DNA from: Desulfovibrio sp. 86
GTDB taxonomy: Bacteria > Desulfobacterota > Desulfovibrionia > Desulfovibrionales > Desulfovibrionaceae
Assembly (NCBI RefSeq): GCF_902702915.1
Contig: NZ_LR738849.1
Location: 1,612,001 to 1,676,000, forward strand
Length of the DNA stretch: 64,000 nt
Reading direction: 5' to 3'
The translations under genes were made by a program, and so were the position numbers. Positions 8,937 through 19,075 of the stretch are shown one piece after another (the first letter of the stretch is position 1; the number at the start of each line of letters is the position of its first letter). The notes under the pieces were generated by a model that was not told the origin of the DNA, did no database searches, and saw only the letters and a list, made by a program, of their open reading frames with translations.

Positions 8937-8960
8937 TCCATTTACAAGCGCCACGGCAAG

Positions 8961-11900
8961 GTGCGCAAGGTGCACAATCTCATCTTCATGCGCACCCTGG
9001 AGGACGCGGCAAAGCTCTCGCAACGCCTTGAGCAGATCGGCAACCTGCATTCCGACGGGCGGCCCATCCTTGGCCTCGATTCGCGCGATTTGCTCGAAAT
9101 CATGCTGGAATGCGCCGAAGATGCGGTCATGATCCCGGCCCACGTGTGGACGCCCTGGTTCGCGCTTTTCGGGTCCAAATCCGGCTTTGACCGTCTCACC
9201 GACTGCTACGGCGATCTTTCCGAACACATCTTCGCCCTTGAGACGGGCCTTTCTTCTGATCCTGACATGAACCGCCTTGTGAGCCAGCTTGACGGCTACG
9301 CGCTTGTCTCCAACTCCGACGCCCATTCGGGGGCCAACCTTGGCCGCGAAGCCAATCTTTTTGACGGGCGGCCCTCATACGCGGGCATGTTCGCGGCCCT
9401 GCGGGCGGCGGCGCGCCGTCAGCCGCAGGACGGCCTCGACTGCCGCTTTCTTGGCACAATGGAATTCTACCCCGACGAGGGCAAGTACCATCTGGACGGC
9501 CACCGGGCCTGCAATGTGGTGCTGGAACCGCGCGAATCTCGCGCCCTTGGCAACATCTGCCCTGTTTGCGGCAAACCGCTAACCGTCGGCGTGCTGCACC
9601 GCGTGTGGGAACTGGCTGACCGCGAGGAACCCGCGCGCCTCACTCTGGAGCCAGAAGCGCGCCCGCTTATTCCTTTGGCCGAGGTGGTGGGCGAAATTGT
9701 GGGCGCGGGCGTTACCTCACGCAAGGTTCAGGAGCGGTACGGCAAACTGCTGCGCGAGCTGGGACCGGAACTGGATATCCTCTGCCGTATGCCCGAAGCT
9801 GAGGTGCGCGCCCATTGGGAACCCCTGGGCGAAGCCGTGTCCCGCATGCGGCGCGGTCAGGTTTTCCGCCAGGGTGGCTATGACGGCGAGTACGGTGTTG
9901 TGCGCGTGTTCACGCCTGAGGAACTGGCCGACATCCGTGGAGCGGGCCGTGGTTCCTTGCCGGGGCTCAAACCGGGCAGGCCGCGCAAGGCTTCCGGCGC
10001 TGACGCAGCCGCGGACACGGCGGCCGACGTCAAGGTACGCCAGAAAAAGGCGTCTTCTGTCTCCATGCTGGATCTCATGAAAGAACGGCCCTCCAGGAGT
10101 CCTGCCAAGCTGGATGAAAAGCAGCCCCCGCAGCCGACTTCAGTCAGCTTCAGCTCTGAGCAACAGGCTGCCCTCACGGCCGGGCCCGGCCCGGTGCTTG
10201 TGCAGGCTGGCCCCGGTGCGGGCAAAACCCGCGTGCTCATTGGCCGCATGCAGCATTTGCTGGATCAGGGCATTCCGTCCCACAAGCTGCTGGCGGTGAC
10301 GTTTACACGGCGCGCGGCCAATGAAATGCGGCAGCGCCTGGCCGTCGCCCTGCCCCATATGCGCGACCTGCCCTGCTGCGACACCATGCACGGCATTGCC
10401 TGGGGCCGCATGCGTGCGGCCATGCAGTCGCAGGGGCGTGAATGCATGTTGCTCGGCGACGACGCGGCGCAGCAGCTGTTCAGGGCAGCCAATCCTCAGC
10501 TTGCCGCCCGACAGGCGTCAGAACTCTGGCGTCAGCTCACTCTGGCGCGCGAATGCCAGCGCTCTCTGGACGACCCGTCCGTCGCACAGGCTGCAGCCCA
10601 GTATGCCCGCCGCAAATCAGAGCGCCCGGGTCTGCTCTATGTTGACTATGCTGACCTTCTTGACTGGTGGCTGGAACATGTGGCTGCCATGCCCCCGGAT
10701 CAACTGCCGCAGCATGTGCTTGTGGACGAGGTGCAGGACCTTTCGCCCGTGCAGCTGGCTATCATCCGCCGCCTGCTGCCCGGTGACGGCAAGGGCTTTT
10801 TCGGCATTGGCGACCCTGATCAGGCCATCTACGGCTTTCGAGGCGTATCGGGGCAGAGCGAAGGCAGCCTGCGTGCCGTCTGGCCGGAGTTGTCGGTCCT
10901 TTGTCTTGGCCGCAGCTTTCGCTCCAGCCAGGACGTGCTGAACATGGCGCGCAGTCTGCTGCACCACAAGGGACAGTGCGGACCGCTCACGGCGGCGCGG
11001 CAGCTCAGCGCCCAGTTGCGTCTTTTTTCGTCCCCGGACCAGCAGGCCGAGCTTCGCTGGATCACGCGCCGCGTTCAGGCCCTGCTCGGCGCAACGGCCC
11101 ACACCCTGCTTGACCAGCACCTGAGCAGCGCTGAAGCGCACGAACTGGATGGTACGCTCGCTCCCGGCGACATTGCCGTGCTGGTACGCCTGCGGGCGCA
11201 GATCGCACCCTTGCGTGCCGCACTCGAACAAGCGGGCATTCCCTGCGCCGCCCCGGCCGAAGACGCTTTTTGGCAGGACGCGGCCTGCGCACGACTGCTG
11301 GCCATGGCTGCGACCCACTGCGGATTCGACCCACTGGCCCAGAGCCTTGCAGGCGCGGACGGACAGCATGATGCGCCAGCCAATGCAGGAGCTGGCGCTG
11401 TTGCTACTGCTGCTACTGCTTCAACAGGCACGGCTGGCATGGCCGGATTGCCCCTGCTGCCCGCAACGCCTTTTGTTGCCGGTTCTTCACTGCCCGCCCC
11501 CGAAGCTCTGGAACCCTGGCTCAAACAGCAGTCCTGGGCTGGCGACCCCCTTGTGGCAGGCCGCGCCTGGCGTGAACTCAAGCGCATATGGAAAACGCTT
11601 GGCAACTGGCCGGATTTTCTGGCCCATCTCGGCTGGCTTCAGGAAGCGGAACTGGTGCGCGGCAAGGCGGAGCATGTGCAGATCATGACCATGCACGCTT
11701 CCAAGGGTCTTGAATTTCAGGCCGTATTTCTGCCTGGCCTTGAAGACGGCCTTTTGCCCTTGCGTAAGGACCGTCTCTTTGGCGCCGGGAGCAACGGCAA
11801 CGCGGCATCCGACGGCCAGACGCGCTCTGCGCCTTCTGCGCCGACGGCGCAGCAATCGGATGAAGATGAAGAACGCCGCCTGCTGTATGTGGCCCTCACA

Positions 11901-12086
11901 CGGGCCGCGCGGGCGCTTTTTGTGAGCCACAGTGCCCGGCGCACACTGTACGGCAAAAGCCTCGCCCTGCCGCCTTCGCCTTTTCTGGAACAAATACGCC
12001 AGTTCTGCCGTCAAAGCGCCCTTGCGGTTCACAAAGAGACGCAGGCGCGCCCCCTTTCCCTGCTTCCGGAGCCGGACGGGAAATAA
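8961..12086 (+). CDS. Endonuclease Q-like/UvrD-type helicase fusion, 3' fragment
   Basis: The coding frame actually resumes at 8937; 8961 is only the first GTG. The N-terminal part completes the PHP nuclease: VHNLIF, PAHVWTPWFALFGSKSGFD and SNSDAHSG carry ligands, followed by a Cys-x2-Cys zinc motif (ICPVCGK). From about residue 400 a full superfamily 1 helicase follows, with Walker A GPGAGKT, motif Ia VTFTRRAANEM, Walker B LVDEVQD, motif III GDPDQAIYGFRG, motif V MTMHASKGLEF and motif VI LLYVALTRA. The fusion suggests nicking plus unwinding in repair of deaminated DNA. With the IS in place only the helicase half looks intact, and its expression would depend on reinitiation or an IS-borne promoter. 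Confidence 0.85.
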   Translation: MRKVHNLIFMRTLEDAAKLSQRLEQIGNLHSDGRPILGLDSRDLLEIMLECAEDAVMIPAHVWTPWFALFGSKSGFDRLTDCYGDLSEHIFALETGLSSDPDMNRLVSQLDGYALVSNSDAHSGANLGREANLFDGRPSYAGMFAALRAAARRQPQDGLDCRFLGTMEFYPDEGKYHLDGHRACNVVLEPRESRALGNICPVCGKPLTVGVLHRVWELADREEPARLTLEPEARPLIPLAEVVGEIVGAGVTSRKVQERYGKLLRELGPELDILCRMPEAEVRAHWEPLGEAVSRMRRGQVFRQGGYDGEYGVVRVFTPEELADIRGAGRGSLPGLKPGRPRKASGADAAADTAADVKVRQKKASSVSMLDLMKERPSRSPAKLDEKQPPQPTSVSFSSEQQAALTAGPGPVLVQAGPGAGKTRVLIGRMQHLLDQGIPSHKLLAVTFTRRAANEMRQRLAVALPHMRDLPCCDTMHGIAWGRMRAAMQSQGRECMLLGDDAAQQLFRAANPQLAARQASELWRQLTLARECQRSLDDPSVAQAAAQYARRKSERPGLLYVDYADLLDWWLEHVAAMPPDQLPQHVLVDEVQDLSPVQLAIIRRLLPGDGKGFFGIGDPDQAIYGFRGVSGQSEGSLRAVWPELSVLCLGRSFRSSQDVLNMARSLLHHKGQCGPLTAARQLSAQLRLFSSPDQQAELRWITRRVQALLGATAHTLLDQHLSSAEAHELDGTLAPGDIAVLVRLRAQIAPLRAALEQAGIPCAAPAEDAFWQDAACARLLAMAATHCGFDPLAQSLAGADGQHDAPANAGAGAVATAATASTGTAGMAGLPLLPATPFVAGSSLPAPEALEPWLKQQSWAGDPLVAGRAWRELKRIWKTLGNWPDFLAHLGWLQEAELVRGKAEHVQIMTMHASKGLEFQAVFLPGLEDGLLPLRKDRLFGAGSNGNAASDGQTRSAPSAPTAQQSDEDEERRLLYVALTRAARALFVSHSARRTLYGKSLALPPSPFLEQIRQFCRQSALAVHKETQARPLSLLPEPDGK

Positions 12087-12136
12087 TGGCATAGCGGTGC
12101 GGGGAGTATGGCTGTCAGGCATTTTTTTGCTTTGCT

Positions 12137-12200
12137 GTGTGGGGGAGGGACCCTTTTGCAAAAGGGTCTCCTCCCCCACGCCCCCACCCCCTAAAACCTT
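12137..12200 (+). terminator. Terminator-like repeat, copy 1
   Basis: GTGGGGGAGGGACCCTTTTG is followed by CAAAAGGGTCTCCTCCCCCAC and then CCCCCACCCCCTAAAAC. The central palindrome ACCCTTTTGCAAAAGGGT forms a strong stem. It lies 50 bases after the helicase stop codon, in the sense direction. Four relatives occur at 20398, 23396, 57805 and 59613. The rest of 12201-12528 is AT-rich towards the NlpC gene and shows no other feature. Confidence 0.75.
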
Positions 12201-12528
12201 TATTGTCCTGTTGTGTTGGGCACTGTGTTTTCTGGCTCCAGGCAAAAGTGCCGAGGCAAACGTGCTAAGGGCGGGCGGGGAAATCAGGACCAATTGCTTA
12301 CCGTCGGAATTCAGACGCTTTTGCTCGTAAAGCCGAAGAGTTGTTACGGTTGTTTTTCTAAAGAATTTCTACCACCTGTTTTTTCGATATTTTTTAATAA
12401 TCTTAGTCAATTGGCATGTATTATGCTAAATACCTTGGCAGAATTGAAAAATTTGCCACAGTTGACGAAATACTCGGATACACAAAAATTTACCCGAACT
12501 GTCAGCAAATTCGTGTAAAAGGCTTGCC

Positions 12529-13026
12529 ATGGAACGTACATCACCACCATCACGACGCATCAGCCCCTGGGCCTTGCTGGCTCTGGCCAGTCTTTTGCTG
12601 CTGGCTGGCTGCGGACTTTCGCGTCCGGTGGATAACGGCCCCATGCCAGAGGACGCGCACAAGGTGGTGCGCACCGCCTATGCCCAGATGGGCAAGAAAT
12701 ACCGCTCTGGCGGAGCTTCACCGCAAAAGGGCTTTGACTGCTCTGGCCTTATCTGGTGGGTGTACAAAGAAAACGGCTACAAGGTTCCGCGCATTACTGT
12801 GGACCAGGCCAGCGCAGGGTATTCCGTGCCAAAAAACCAGGCCCGCCCCGGTGATATTGTGGTTTTTCGCACCGGCTCAAGCCCGCGCGGCCTGCATACC
12901 GGCATTTACGCAGGCGGCAATAGCTTTATTCACAGCCCGCGCAGAGGCGAAAAAGTTCGAATGGAAAGCATGTCCATCCCCTACTGGAGCAGCAAGCTTA
13001 TTGCTGTACGCCGTGTCGTGCACTGA
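12529..13026 (+). CDS. NlpC/P60-family lipoprotein, cell-wall peptidase
   Basis: This is a predicted outer-envelope Cys peptidase that cuts peptidoglycan stem peptides. A signal peptide with lipobox LLAGC ends at lipidated Cys28. The NlpC/P60 domain spans about residues 45-165, with catalytic Cys71 in FDCSGL, His123 in GLHTGIY and His135 in SFIHSP. The 165-residue length is typical of the Spr/NlpC type. It stands alone, with an AT-rich upstream region. Family and location are firm; the physiological substrate is inferred. Confidence 0.92.
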   Translation: MERTSPPSRRISPWALLALASLLLLAGCGLSRPVDNGPMPEDAHKVVRTAYAQMGKKYRSGGASPQKGFDCSGLIWWVYKENGYKVPRITVDQASAGYSVPKNQARPGDIVVFRTGSSPRGLHTGIYAGGNSFIHSPRRGEKVRMESMSIPYWSSKLIAVRRVVH

Positions 13027-13188
13027 CCCGTATAAAACTGCCCAACAGATCAACCAGCCAACTTACCAATTTTTCTCTGAATCAGCCGCGCTGCCATGAT
13101 GGCATTGCGTTTTTTTTGCGGCAATACACTTTAATTGATTAATAATTTTAGTGTGTTGCCGAACAGGCATAGAATTGCTGACAGAGCT

Positions 13189-13450
13189 TTAGAGCAATTC
13201 TCTTTGAAATTGCTCTGGCGGATGCGGGAGCAGACGCCCGCTTCGGCGTTTAACCGCGCAGATAAACAACGCTTATGCCTCCGCAGCGGCGTCTTGGAAA
13301 CCTCGCTTCAGGCGTTGTGATGCAGGCTTAAAGCGTTGTGACATAGGAAACTACGGATGCTCCAAGCGTTGTGACGCAGGAAGCTACGGGTAAAGACAGC
13401 ATGCGTAACGACACGGCGTGTTCCATACAAGCGCTGTCGCCATTCGTAGC
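13189..13450. repeat. Dispersed palindromic repeats in an 820-bp gene-free gap (13027-13846)
   Basis: TAGAGCAATTC through GAAATTGCTCT forms a hairpin at 13189-13227. The adjoining GGCGGATGCGGGAGCAGACG is shared with 39130 and, inverted, with 44375-44400. The stretch 13371-13450 matches 17800-17880 (GGAAGCTACGG, TAAAGACAG, CGCTGTCGCCATTCGTA). Short ORFs over these blocks are repeat translations. I see nothing else in the gap apart from the promoter region of the MerR-like gene. Confidence 0.65.
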
Positions 13451-13846
13451 GATGCTGTCCTGCTCCGTAAGGCGGTTCCCGCCAACGGTTCAGGCAAGCC
13501 CTCAGGAGCGGGAAACAGCTGCCTCTAAAATAGATATTCTCAATGCGAGAGTGCTCAGGGAGCAATGGCGAGAAAGGGTTTTGTATCGTGCTCGGTTATG
13601 CCAGAGAATCTACAAAGCGGACAATGTAATTGTGTTGCGAATGCAGCCCTAGAGGCTTGGAAATTTTTGTTTCTTGCTTGCCATTATTGTTGTTTTAACG
13701 TACTCGGGAGAAAATGCGCAGCGTAACTTCCTTGTTGCGGATCTAACCTGCCCTTCCCTGGCATTACTGCCACCCTTTATTCTGATTGCGCACGCCAGGC
13801 AATAAAGCAACAAGATCCCAACGTCACGCTGCCGCCGGGAGGACAC

Positions 13847-14434
13847 ATGGCGCGCAAAACTGCCATTGGCGAAAGCTTGTTAAGCATTGCGGACATATCC
13901 CGCCATTTTTCCCTGCCTGAATCCACCACCCGTTATTACTGCAAGCGCTTTGCCCCCTTCATCCCCAGTGTTGGCGACGGCAGACGGCGGCGCTACCGCC
14001 GGGAAACCCTGGACGTCATCGCCGCCATTCTCGAGCAGATGCAGAAATCACGCACTGCCGCCGCCGTTGAGGATGCTCTGCTGGCGCGCTTTCCCCGCAA
14101 TGCGCTGACCTTTGCCGACCATCAGCCAATACAGACCGTACAGTCCCCCACGCAGGACTTTTTTCCTTCAGCGGCATTGCAGTTGATGGAACGGCAAACC
14201 GCAGCCCTGGAAGGGATTGCGCAATTGCTGCATCTGGTTGTGGAGCGTCTGCCTGCCGGCGCGTCCCAGCCCGCCATTGAAACCCAAAATGCCGAGCTGC
14301 GTCAGGATCTTGATACCTTGCGTCTTTTGCTGCATTCCTCTGAAAAAACGCAGCAGGCTGATCTTGAGCAATTGCGGCAATGGATGGGCCGCATGATTCG
14401 CAGTAAAAGCACAGCCACGGGTTCCGAAGGCTGA
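13847..14434 (+). CDS. MerR-like transcriptional regulator
   Basis: The N-terminal 60 residues form a MerR-type winged helix: LLSIADISRHFSLPESTTRYYCKRF followed by the basic GRRRRYRRE. The rest (195 residues in total) is helical, with a Gln/Leu-rich stretch at about residues 135-180 that could be a dimerisation coiled coil. No ligand-binding Cys cluster is seen, so the effector is unknown. GGGAGGAC lies upstream of the ATG, a strong ribosome site. It stands alone between two gene-poor stretches. Confidence 0.75.
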   Translation: MARKTAIGESLLSIADISRHFSLPESTTRYYCKRFAPFIPSVGDGRRRRYRRETLDVIAAILEQMQKSRTAAAVEDALLARFPRNALTFADHQPIQTVQSPTQDFFPSAALQLMERQTAALEGIAQLLHLVVERLPAGASQPAIETQNAELRQDLDTLRLLLHSSEKTQQADLEQLRQWMGRMIRSKSTATGSEG

Positions 14435-14614
14435 GCCAGCCGCATCACCATACTTTCACTGCACCTGCTTGTCCGTTCAACGCAAATGCTGCATGCCTGC
14501 GCTGGTCGCCACAATACGCGCTTTCAACCTGGGTATGCCCGCATGCGCGCCTGGAATATCCGCAATGGGTGAGTTCGCCACTGAACGCAAGCGGCAATAA
14601 CGCAATCCCCCTTT

Positions 14615-15088
14615 TCAATCCCCGCCCTTTTCAAAGCAACCGCTCTTTTGCAACCAGACAAGCCTCACGCCGGGCATAACCTCCACTTCCTTAAAAGCGT
14701 AATACCCGGCTTTTTCATACAAAGCCACATTGCGGCGATTTTTCGCGCTGGTGAAAAGCTCATAGCGGTCTTGCGCGCACGTTTTTTCAATGGCGGCAAG
14801 CAAGCGCGTGCCAATGCCCTGCCCCTGAAACCCAGGCTTGACCATCAGCCGACCTACGTGGGCGGTTGCGTTTTCGATTTTGGCCCGCACTGCTCCCGCA
14901 ATTTCGCCATCGTCCATTACCGCCTTGAGCATGACGAGTGCAGCAAATTCCTGTTCGAGATCAGCGAGAGTTTGCGTCATGGGCGGTATTTCATAACTAC
15001 CCACTAGCCGGGCCTCACTTTCAAACGCCTGTTTCTGCAATGCCAGAATGGCTGGCAGATCCTCTGCCCGGACAGGAAGAATTTTCAT
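14615..15088 (-). CDS. GNAT-family N-acetyltransferase
   Basis: This is a probable acetyl-CoA-dependent acetyltransferase of about 157 residues. VGRLMVKPGFQGQGIGTRLL is the acetyl-CoA-binding motif A (Q/R-x-x-G-x-G/A). The later segment NVALYEKAGY is the typical C-terminal GNAT motif. The start at 15088 (MKILPVRAED) fits the domain; an in-frame ATG 19 codons upstream adds a Lys-rich, non-homologous leader. The substrate cannot be told from sequence. It is separate from the dsbA-like gene. Confidence 0.85.
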   Translation of the reverse strand: MKILPVRAEDLPAILALQKQAFESEARLVGSYEIPPMTQTLADLEQEFAALVMLKAVMDDGEIAGAVRAKIENATAHVGRLMVKPGFQGQGIGTRLLAAIEKTCAQDRYELFTSAKNRRNVALYEKAGYYAFKEVEVMPGVRLVWLQKSGCFEKGGD

Positions 15089-15254
15089 GCTCTTTCTCTT
15101 CTCGTATGCTTTTTTATTTTGCTCATGGTCAAAACAGGGCTGCACGAGGTCGCATCTGTTTTATGCCCGCTCGTTGCGGCACGCCCCCCCAGGCGCTATG
15201 TAGATTATATTGCGGGCACGACGCCTGGCAACGTCAGTATATACTGGAGACAAC

Positions 15255-15286
15255 AAAGGCTCCACACCGCGTGATGTGGAGCCTTT
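15255..15286 (-). terminator. Hairpin terminator after the DsbA-like gene
   Basis: AAAGGCTCCACA pairs perfectly with TGTGGAGCCTTT across an eight-base loop. It lies about 70 bases 3' of the minus-strand thioredoxin-fold gene. Confidence 0.75.
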
Positions 15287-15358
15287 GACACTTCCTGGCA
15301 ACCGGGCTCTTGGGCTGGCTGCGCTCAATCAATTCTGGCCGTTCTTTGCTGCTTCCGC

Positions 15359-16189
15359 CTATTTGGCTGAATTGCCCTCAGCCTTGGCCTTGGCCATATC
15401 AATGGCTTTCTTGAAGAGATCTGGCGGCAACGCGCCACGCACCACAAGATCATTGACGAGAAAATACGGTGTGCCTTCCACGCCGAGCTTTTGCGCGTCC
15501 TGCTGATCTTCGGCCATGATGTCCGACACCTTTTTACTGTGCACATCCTTGGCAAGGCGCTTCATGTCCACGCCAAGATCCTGAGCCGTGGTTTTCAAAA
15601 AAGCCTCGCCATCCGTCACAAGCTTGTCGCGACCTGCAAACAGGGCGTCATGGAACTTCCAGGCTTTTTCTTCACTCTGTTGTGCAATGGCGAGAAAATA
15701 CTTTGACGCGATACTGGCCGGGCCTTTGTCATCCAAAGGCAGGTTTTTGAACACCAGGCTCACGTCCTTGCCGTATTCCTTCAAAATGGCGCTCACCGTG
15801 CCTGACGCCTGCTGGCAAAAGTGGCAGGTAAAATCTGAAAAGGCCACGATGCGAACCTTGGCGTTCTTGGAACCCAGCACTGGGCGGCCATCAAGTTTGA
15901 CCGACTTGGGAGTCCTCATCTCCTGGCTCCACTGCGCTTCAAGGCTGCGCTGCCTGCGCATATTGGACCCTTGCTGGGCTATGTCCAGTACTGCCTCGCT
16001 GTTTTTTCGCAACACGTCCATCACCAGATCAGGGCGTTCCTGCAACAATTTTTCCAGCATCTGCGCCAAATTTTCATCAGTGACCTGCACGGACTCGGCT
16101 TGTGCCCGGCAAGGCGAGCAGGCAATAAGGCCACCCAAAACCACAAGCCCCACAAGGGCAACCAAACCTGTTTTTTTCCACATATTCAT
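15359..16189 (-). CDS. DsbA/DsbG-like thiol:disulfide oxidoreductase
   Basis: This 276-residue exported protein should make, break or reshuffle disulfides outside the cytoplasm. The N-terminal hydrophobic segment (residues 8-23) ends in LIAC, a possible lipobox with Cys24. A helical stretch follows. The thioredoxin-fold domain begins at about residue 95 with active site CHFC (122-125) in FSDFTCHFCQQA and a cis-proline loop GTPYFLV near the C-terminus. The CHFC dipeptide and helical insert resemble DsbA/BdbD/ScsC-like proteins. It lies 29 bases downstream of the receiver gene and is probably co-transcribed with it. Confidence 0.88.
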   Translation of the reverse strand: MNMWKKTGLVALVGLVVLGGLIACSPCRAQAESVQVTDENLAQMLEKLLQERPDLVMDVLRKNSEAVLDIAQQGSNMRRQRSLEAQWSQEMRTPKSVKLDGRPVLGSKNAKVRIVAFSDFTCHFCQQASGTVSAILKEYGKDVSLVFKNLPLDDKGPASIASKYFLAIAQQSEEKAWKFHDALFAGRDKLVTDGEAFLKTTAQDLGVDMKRLAKDVHSKKVSDIMAEDQQDAQKLGVEGTPYFLVNDLVVRGALPPDLFKKAIDMAKAKAEGNSAK

Positions 16190-16218
16190 ACTCGAATTCC
16201 TTACGCCCTTGGGACGAA

Positions 16219-16617
16219 TCAGTTTACGCCGCCCTGCTCCGCCTCGAGGCGGCGCTGGGTAGCGGCATCTTCTATTTTAAAAAGCAGCTCGTCGATGTCA
16301 ACAGGCTTCATGAGGTAGCCAAAAGCCCCCTCGCTCATGGCCTGTACCGCCAACTGCATGTCGGCGTGGCCGGAAAGCAGAATAACCTGCGTTTCCGGCC
16401 ATTGCATATGGATTTTTTGCAATGCGCTCATCCCGTCCATAACCGGCATTTTCACATCCATTATGACAACGCTGTACGCTTCTTGCTGCATGGCATCCAG
16501 CGCCAGCTGGCCGTTGGCGGCCGTGGCGCACTCGTACCCTCTGCGGTTCAGGCGTTTAGCCAGAATGCGTGTCACTTCCTCTTCATCATCGACCAGCAGG
16601 ATTTTTTTTGACCCCAT
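16219..16617 (-). CDS. Single-domain response regulator receiver
   Basis: This is a stand-alone CheY/Spo0F-like receiver of 132 residues with no output domain. The acidic pair Asp10-Asp11, phosphoacceptor Asp54 in VIMDVKMP, the Ser in ILLSGHAD and the Lys in YLMKP are all conserved, so it should be phosphorylated by a partner kinase. It probably relays phosphate or acts by protein contact. The 3' end is Glu/Gln-rich. It is the first gene of a two-gene unit with the DsbA-like gene. No kinase gene adjoins it. Confidence 0.9.
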   Translation of the reverse strand: MGSKKILLVDDEEEVTRILAKRLNRRGYECATAANGQLALDAMQQEAYSVVIMDVKMPVMDGMSALQKIHMQWPETQVILLSGHADMQLAVQAMSEGAFGYLMKPVDIDELLFKIEDAATQRRLEAEQGGVN

Positions 16618-16810
16618 ACGCGCTCCACCAAGTAATATCTTTCTTTACGTGTATGTATATTTTAGCGCCGAACTGGTGGCGCGAGCAATAGACATGTATG
16701 CATTTTCTTAATTTTTTTACAATTTGCCGCAATTTTTTTTTTTACAACTTGACGCTGCCTGTACTCTCTTTTACAACCATCAAAGTGCGCCTCCTCAAGA
16801 TTTTCATGAA

Positions 16811-17704
<894 letters not shown>

Positions 17705-17707
<3 letters not shown>

Positions 17708-18030
17708 AGCAATTTCACTTTGAAAAAGCGTAAATTCTCAAACGCTGCACTTTCGTGCAGCGCGCCACAACGTGGCGTGGATTCAGCCGAGCTTTAGCCG
17801 TTACGACGAAGGAAGCTACGGATAAAGACAGTATGAATAACTATACATTTTGTTCTGTGCAATCGCTGTCGCCATTCGTAAGGCTCGTAGACTCGCCAAC
17901 GACTGCCGCAAAGCCAGCAATTGATTAATAGAGCGACCAGCCTGCTGATGCTTGGCGCAAATCGCATTTTTCGGCTGAATGAAAACTTTGAAATGCTTCT
18001 CATTTCAAAGTTGATCTGTTCTGACTGACA
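17705..18030. repeat. Palindromic repeat cluster between parA and the zinc-ribbon gene
   Basis: TAGAGCAATTTCACTTTGAA starts at the parA stop codon and continues with CGCTGCACTTTCGTGCAGCG, then CGCCACAACGTGGCG and GATTCAGCCGA. These modules recur, rearranged, at 33571-33720. The stretch 17800-17880 matches 13371-13450. The stretch 17950-18005 (AAATCGCATTTTTCGGCTGA, then AACTTTGAAATGCTTC) is the inverse of 33585-33640. The remaining bases to 18205 show nothing recognisable. Confidence 0.7.
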
Positions 18031-18205
18031 ACAAGGTTTTGGGCGTCCGCCGCAACTGCCAACGATCCGGCGGACGAGCAGCGCCCTATGGCCCGACTTG
18101 ATGGGCAAACACGTTGCCGGGCCATAGGTGAAATGCACAAGGCGGAATGAGCGCGCAAATGCAGAGAGGGTTTGCGTAAGCGCGCGACGTTGCGAATACC
18201 GGGTA

Positions 18206-18610
18206 CTAGCCCTTCGGGGTACTGTGCTCAACCGCCACATGGTCGCGAAAATGCTTCTGCCTGACAGATGTGCCGCAGCCCTTGCACAGGAAGACAAGAA
18301 GACCACCGATATTGGCGTTGGTCAAAATAAAGGGCTGCGCGGGGTCTGTACGCCAGTCAGCGGTTTTTGCGCCGCAATAGGGGCAGTCCACAGCGGGCGA
18401 GTACGGATACTTGAAGTCCCAGAACTGCTGCAACTGCTCAAAACTTTTCAGCGGCCCCTCGGCCTGAACCAGCGGGGCCGGAGCTTCACTGGCTTTCAAT
18501 TGCGCGGCAACCTTGGGCTCAATCAGTTGCCAAAGCTTCAGCGAAAGCTGCACGGCCTCAACATTGCCCTTGGCGTCAGTAAGATAGCGAAGTTCAGGAT
18601 GATCAAACAT
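18206..18610 (-). CDS. Small zinc-ribbon protein of unknown function
   Basis: I do not recognise a named family. The 134-residue product has an N-terminal segment YLTDAKGNVEAVQLSLKLW, which resembles the start of Phd/YefM-like antitoxin or CopG-linked proteins. A linker follows, then two Cys-x2-Cys knuckles, CPYCGAK and CKGCGTS, about 30 residues apart, that should bind one zinc. AAAGGA upstream decides the ATG at 18610; a longer open frame to 19063 lacks coding character. It sits on the opposite strand between parA and parB, so it splits what is normally an operon. Confidence 0.65.
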   Translation of the reverse strand: MFDHPELRYLTDAKGNVEAVQLSLKLWQLIEPKVAAQLKASEAPAPLVQAEGPLKSFEQLQQFWDFKYPYSPAVDCPYCGAKTADWRTDPAQPFILTNANIGGLLVFLCKGCGTSVRQKHFRDHVAVEHSTPKG

Positions 18611-19075
18611 TGGCGTGTCCTTTATGCCTGCGAGCAGCAGCAGGCAGAATTTTTTGAGGTAACAGCATTGTGCGCCTGCGGTTTCACGAGATGCGGCCGA
18701 AAGCCGAAAGCTCAGCAGGCCGGGTGCCAGCACCGTGACGCGCCCAGACCGCCTTGTCAAGGCGGCCAACCATACAGGCCGCAACAAAAGGCCTGCGGCG
18801 GCGGACCACATGCCGCACGCGCGCCCAAAATGACGATGGGCGCGGGAACACGCGCACAGACGGGGCAGCAGCAACGTGCGATGAGCACTACACACCCCGG
18901 ACAGCGCCCTCAGGGCAGAACGCGTGAACGGGCTGCAGCGCCCACAAACTGCAACGCAATGATGTTTTCTGACGGTCAAAAGCCCTGCTGTGAATGACAG
19001 CGCAGTGATTACGGCTTTTTCTGATTGCGAGTACAGCACCCGCGAGACCGGGTACGCGAACATATGAGGTGAACT
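18611..19075. other. Gene-free stretch upstream of parB
   Basis: This 465-bp GC-rich stretch lies between two divergent genes. ORFs on both strands here lack ribosome sites and known motifs. Apart from short imperfect inverted repeats such as GCCTTGTCAAGGC at about 18751, I see nothing. The parB promoter should lie near 19000-19070. Confidence 0.4.

Noticed and set aside
17794..18306. Minus-strand ORF of 170 codons 3' of the zinc-ribbon gene
   Set aside because: It consists of repeat-derived sequence shared with 13308-13565 and overlaps the real gene's end.
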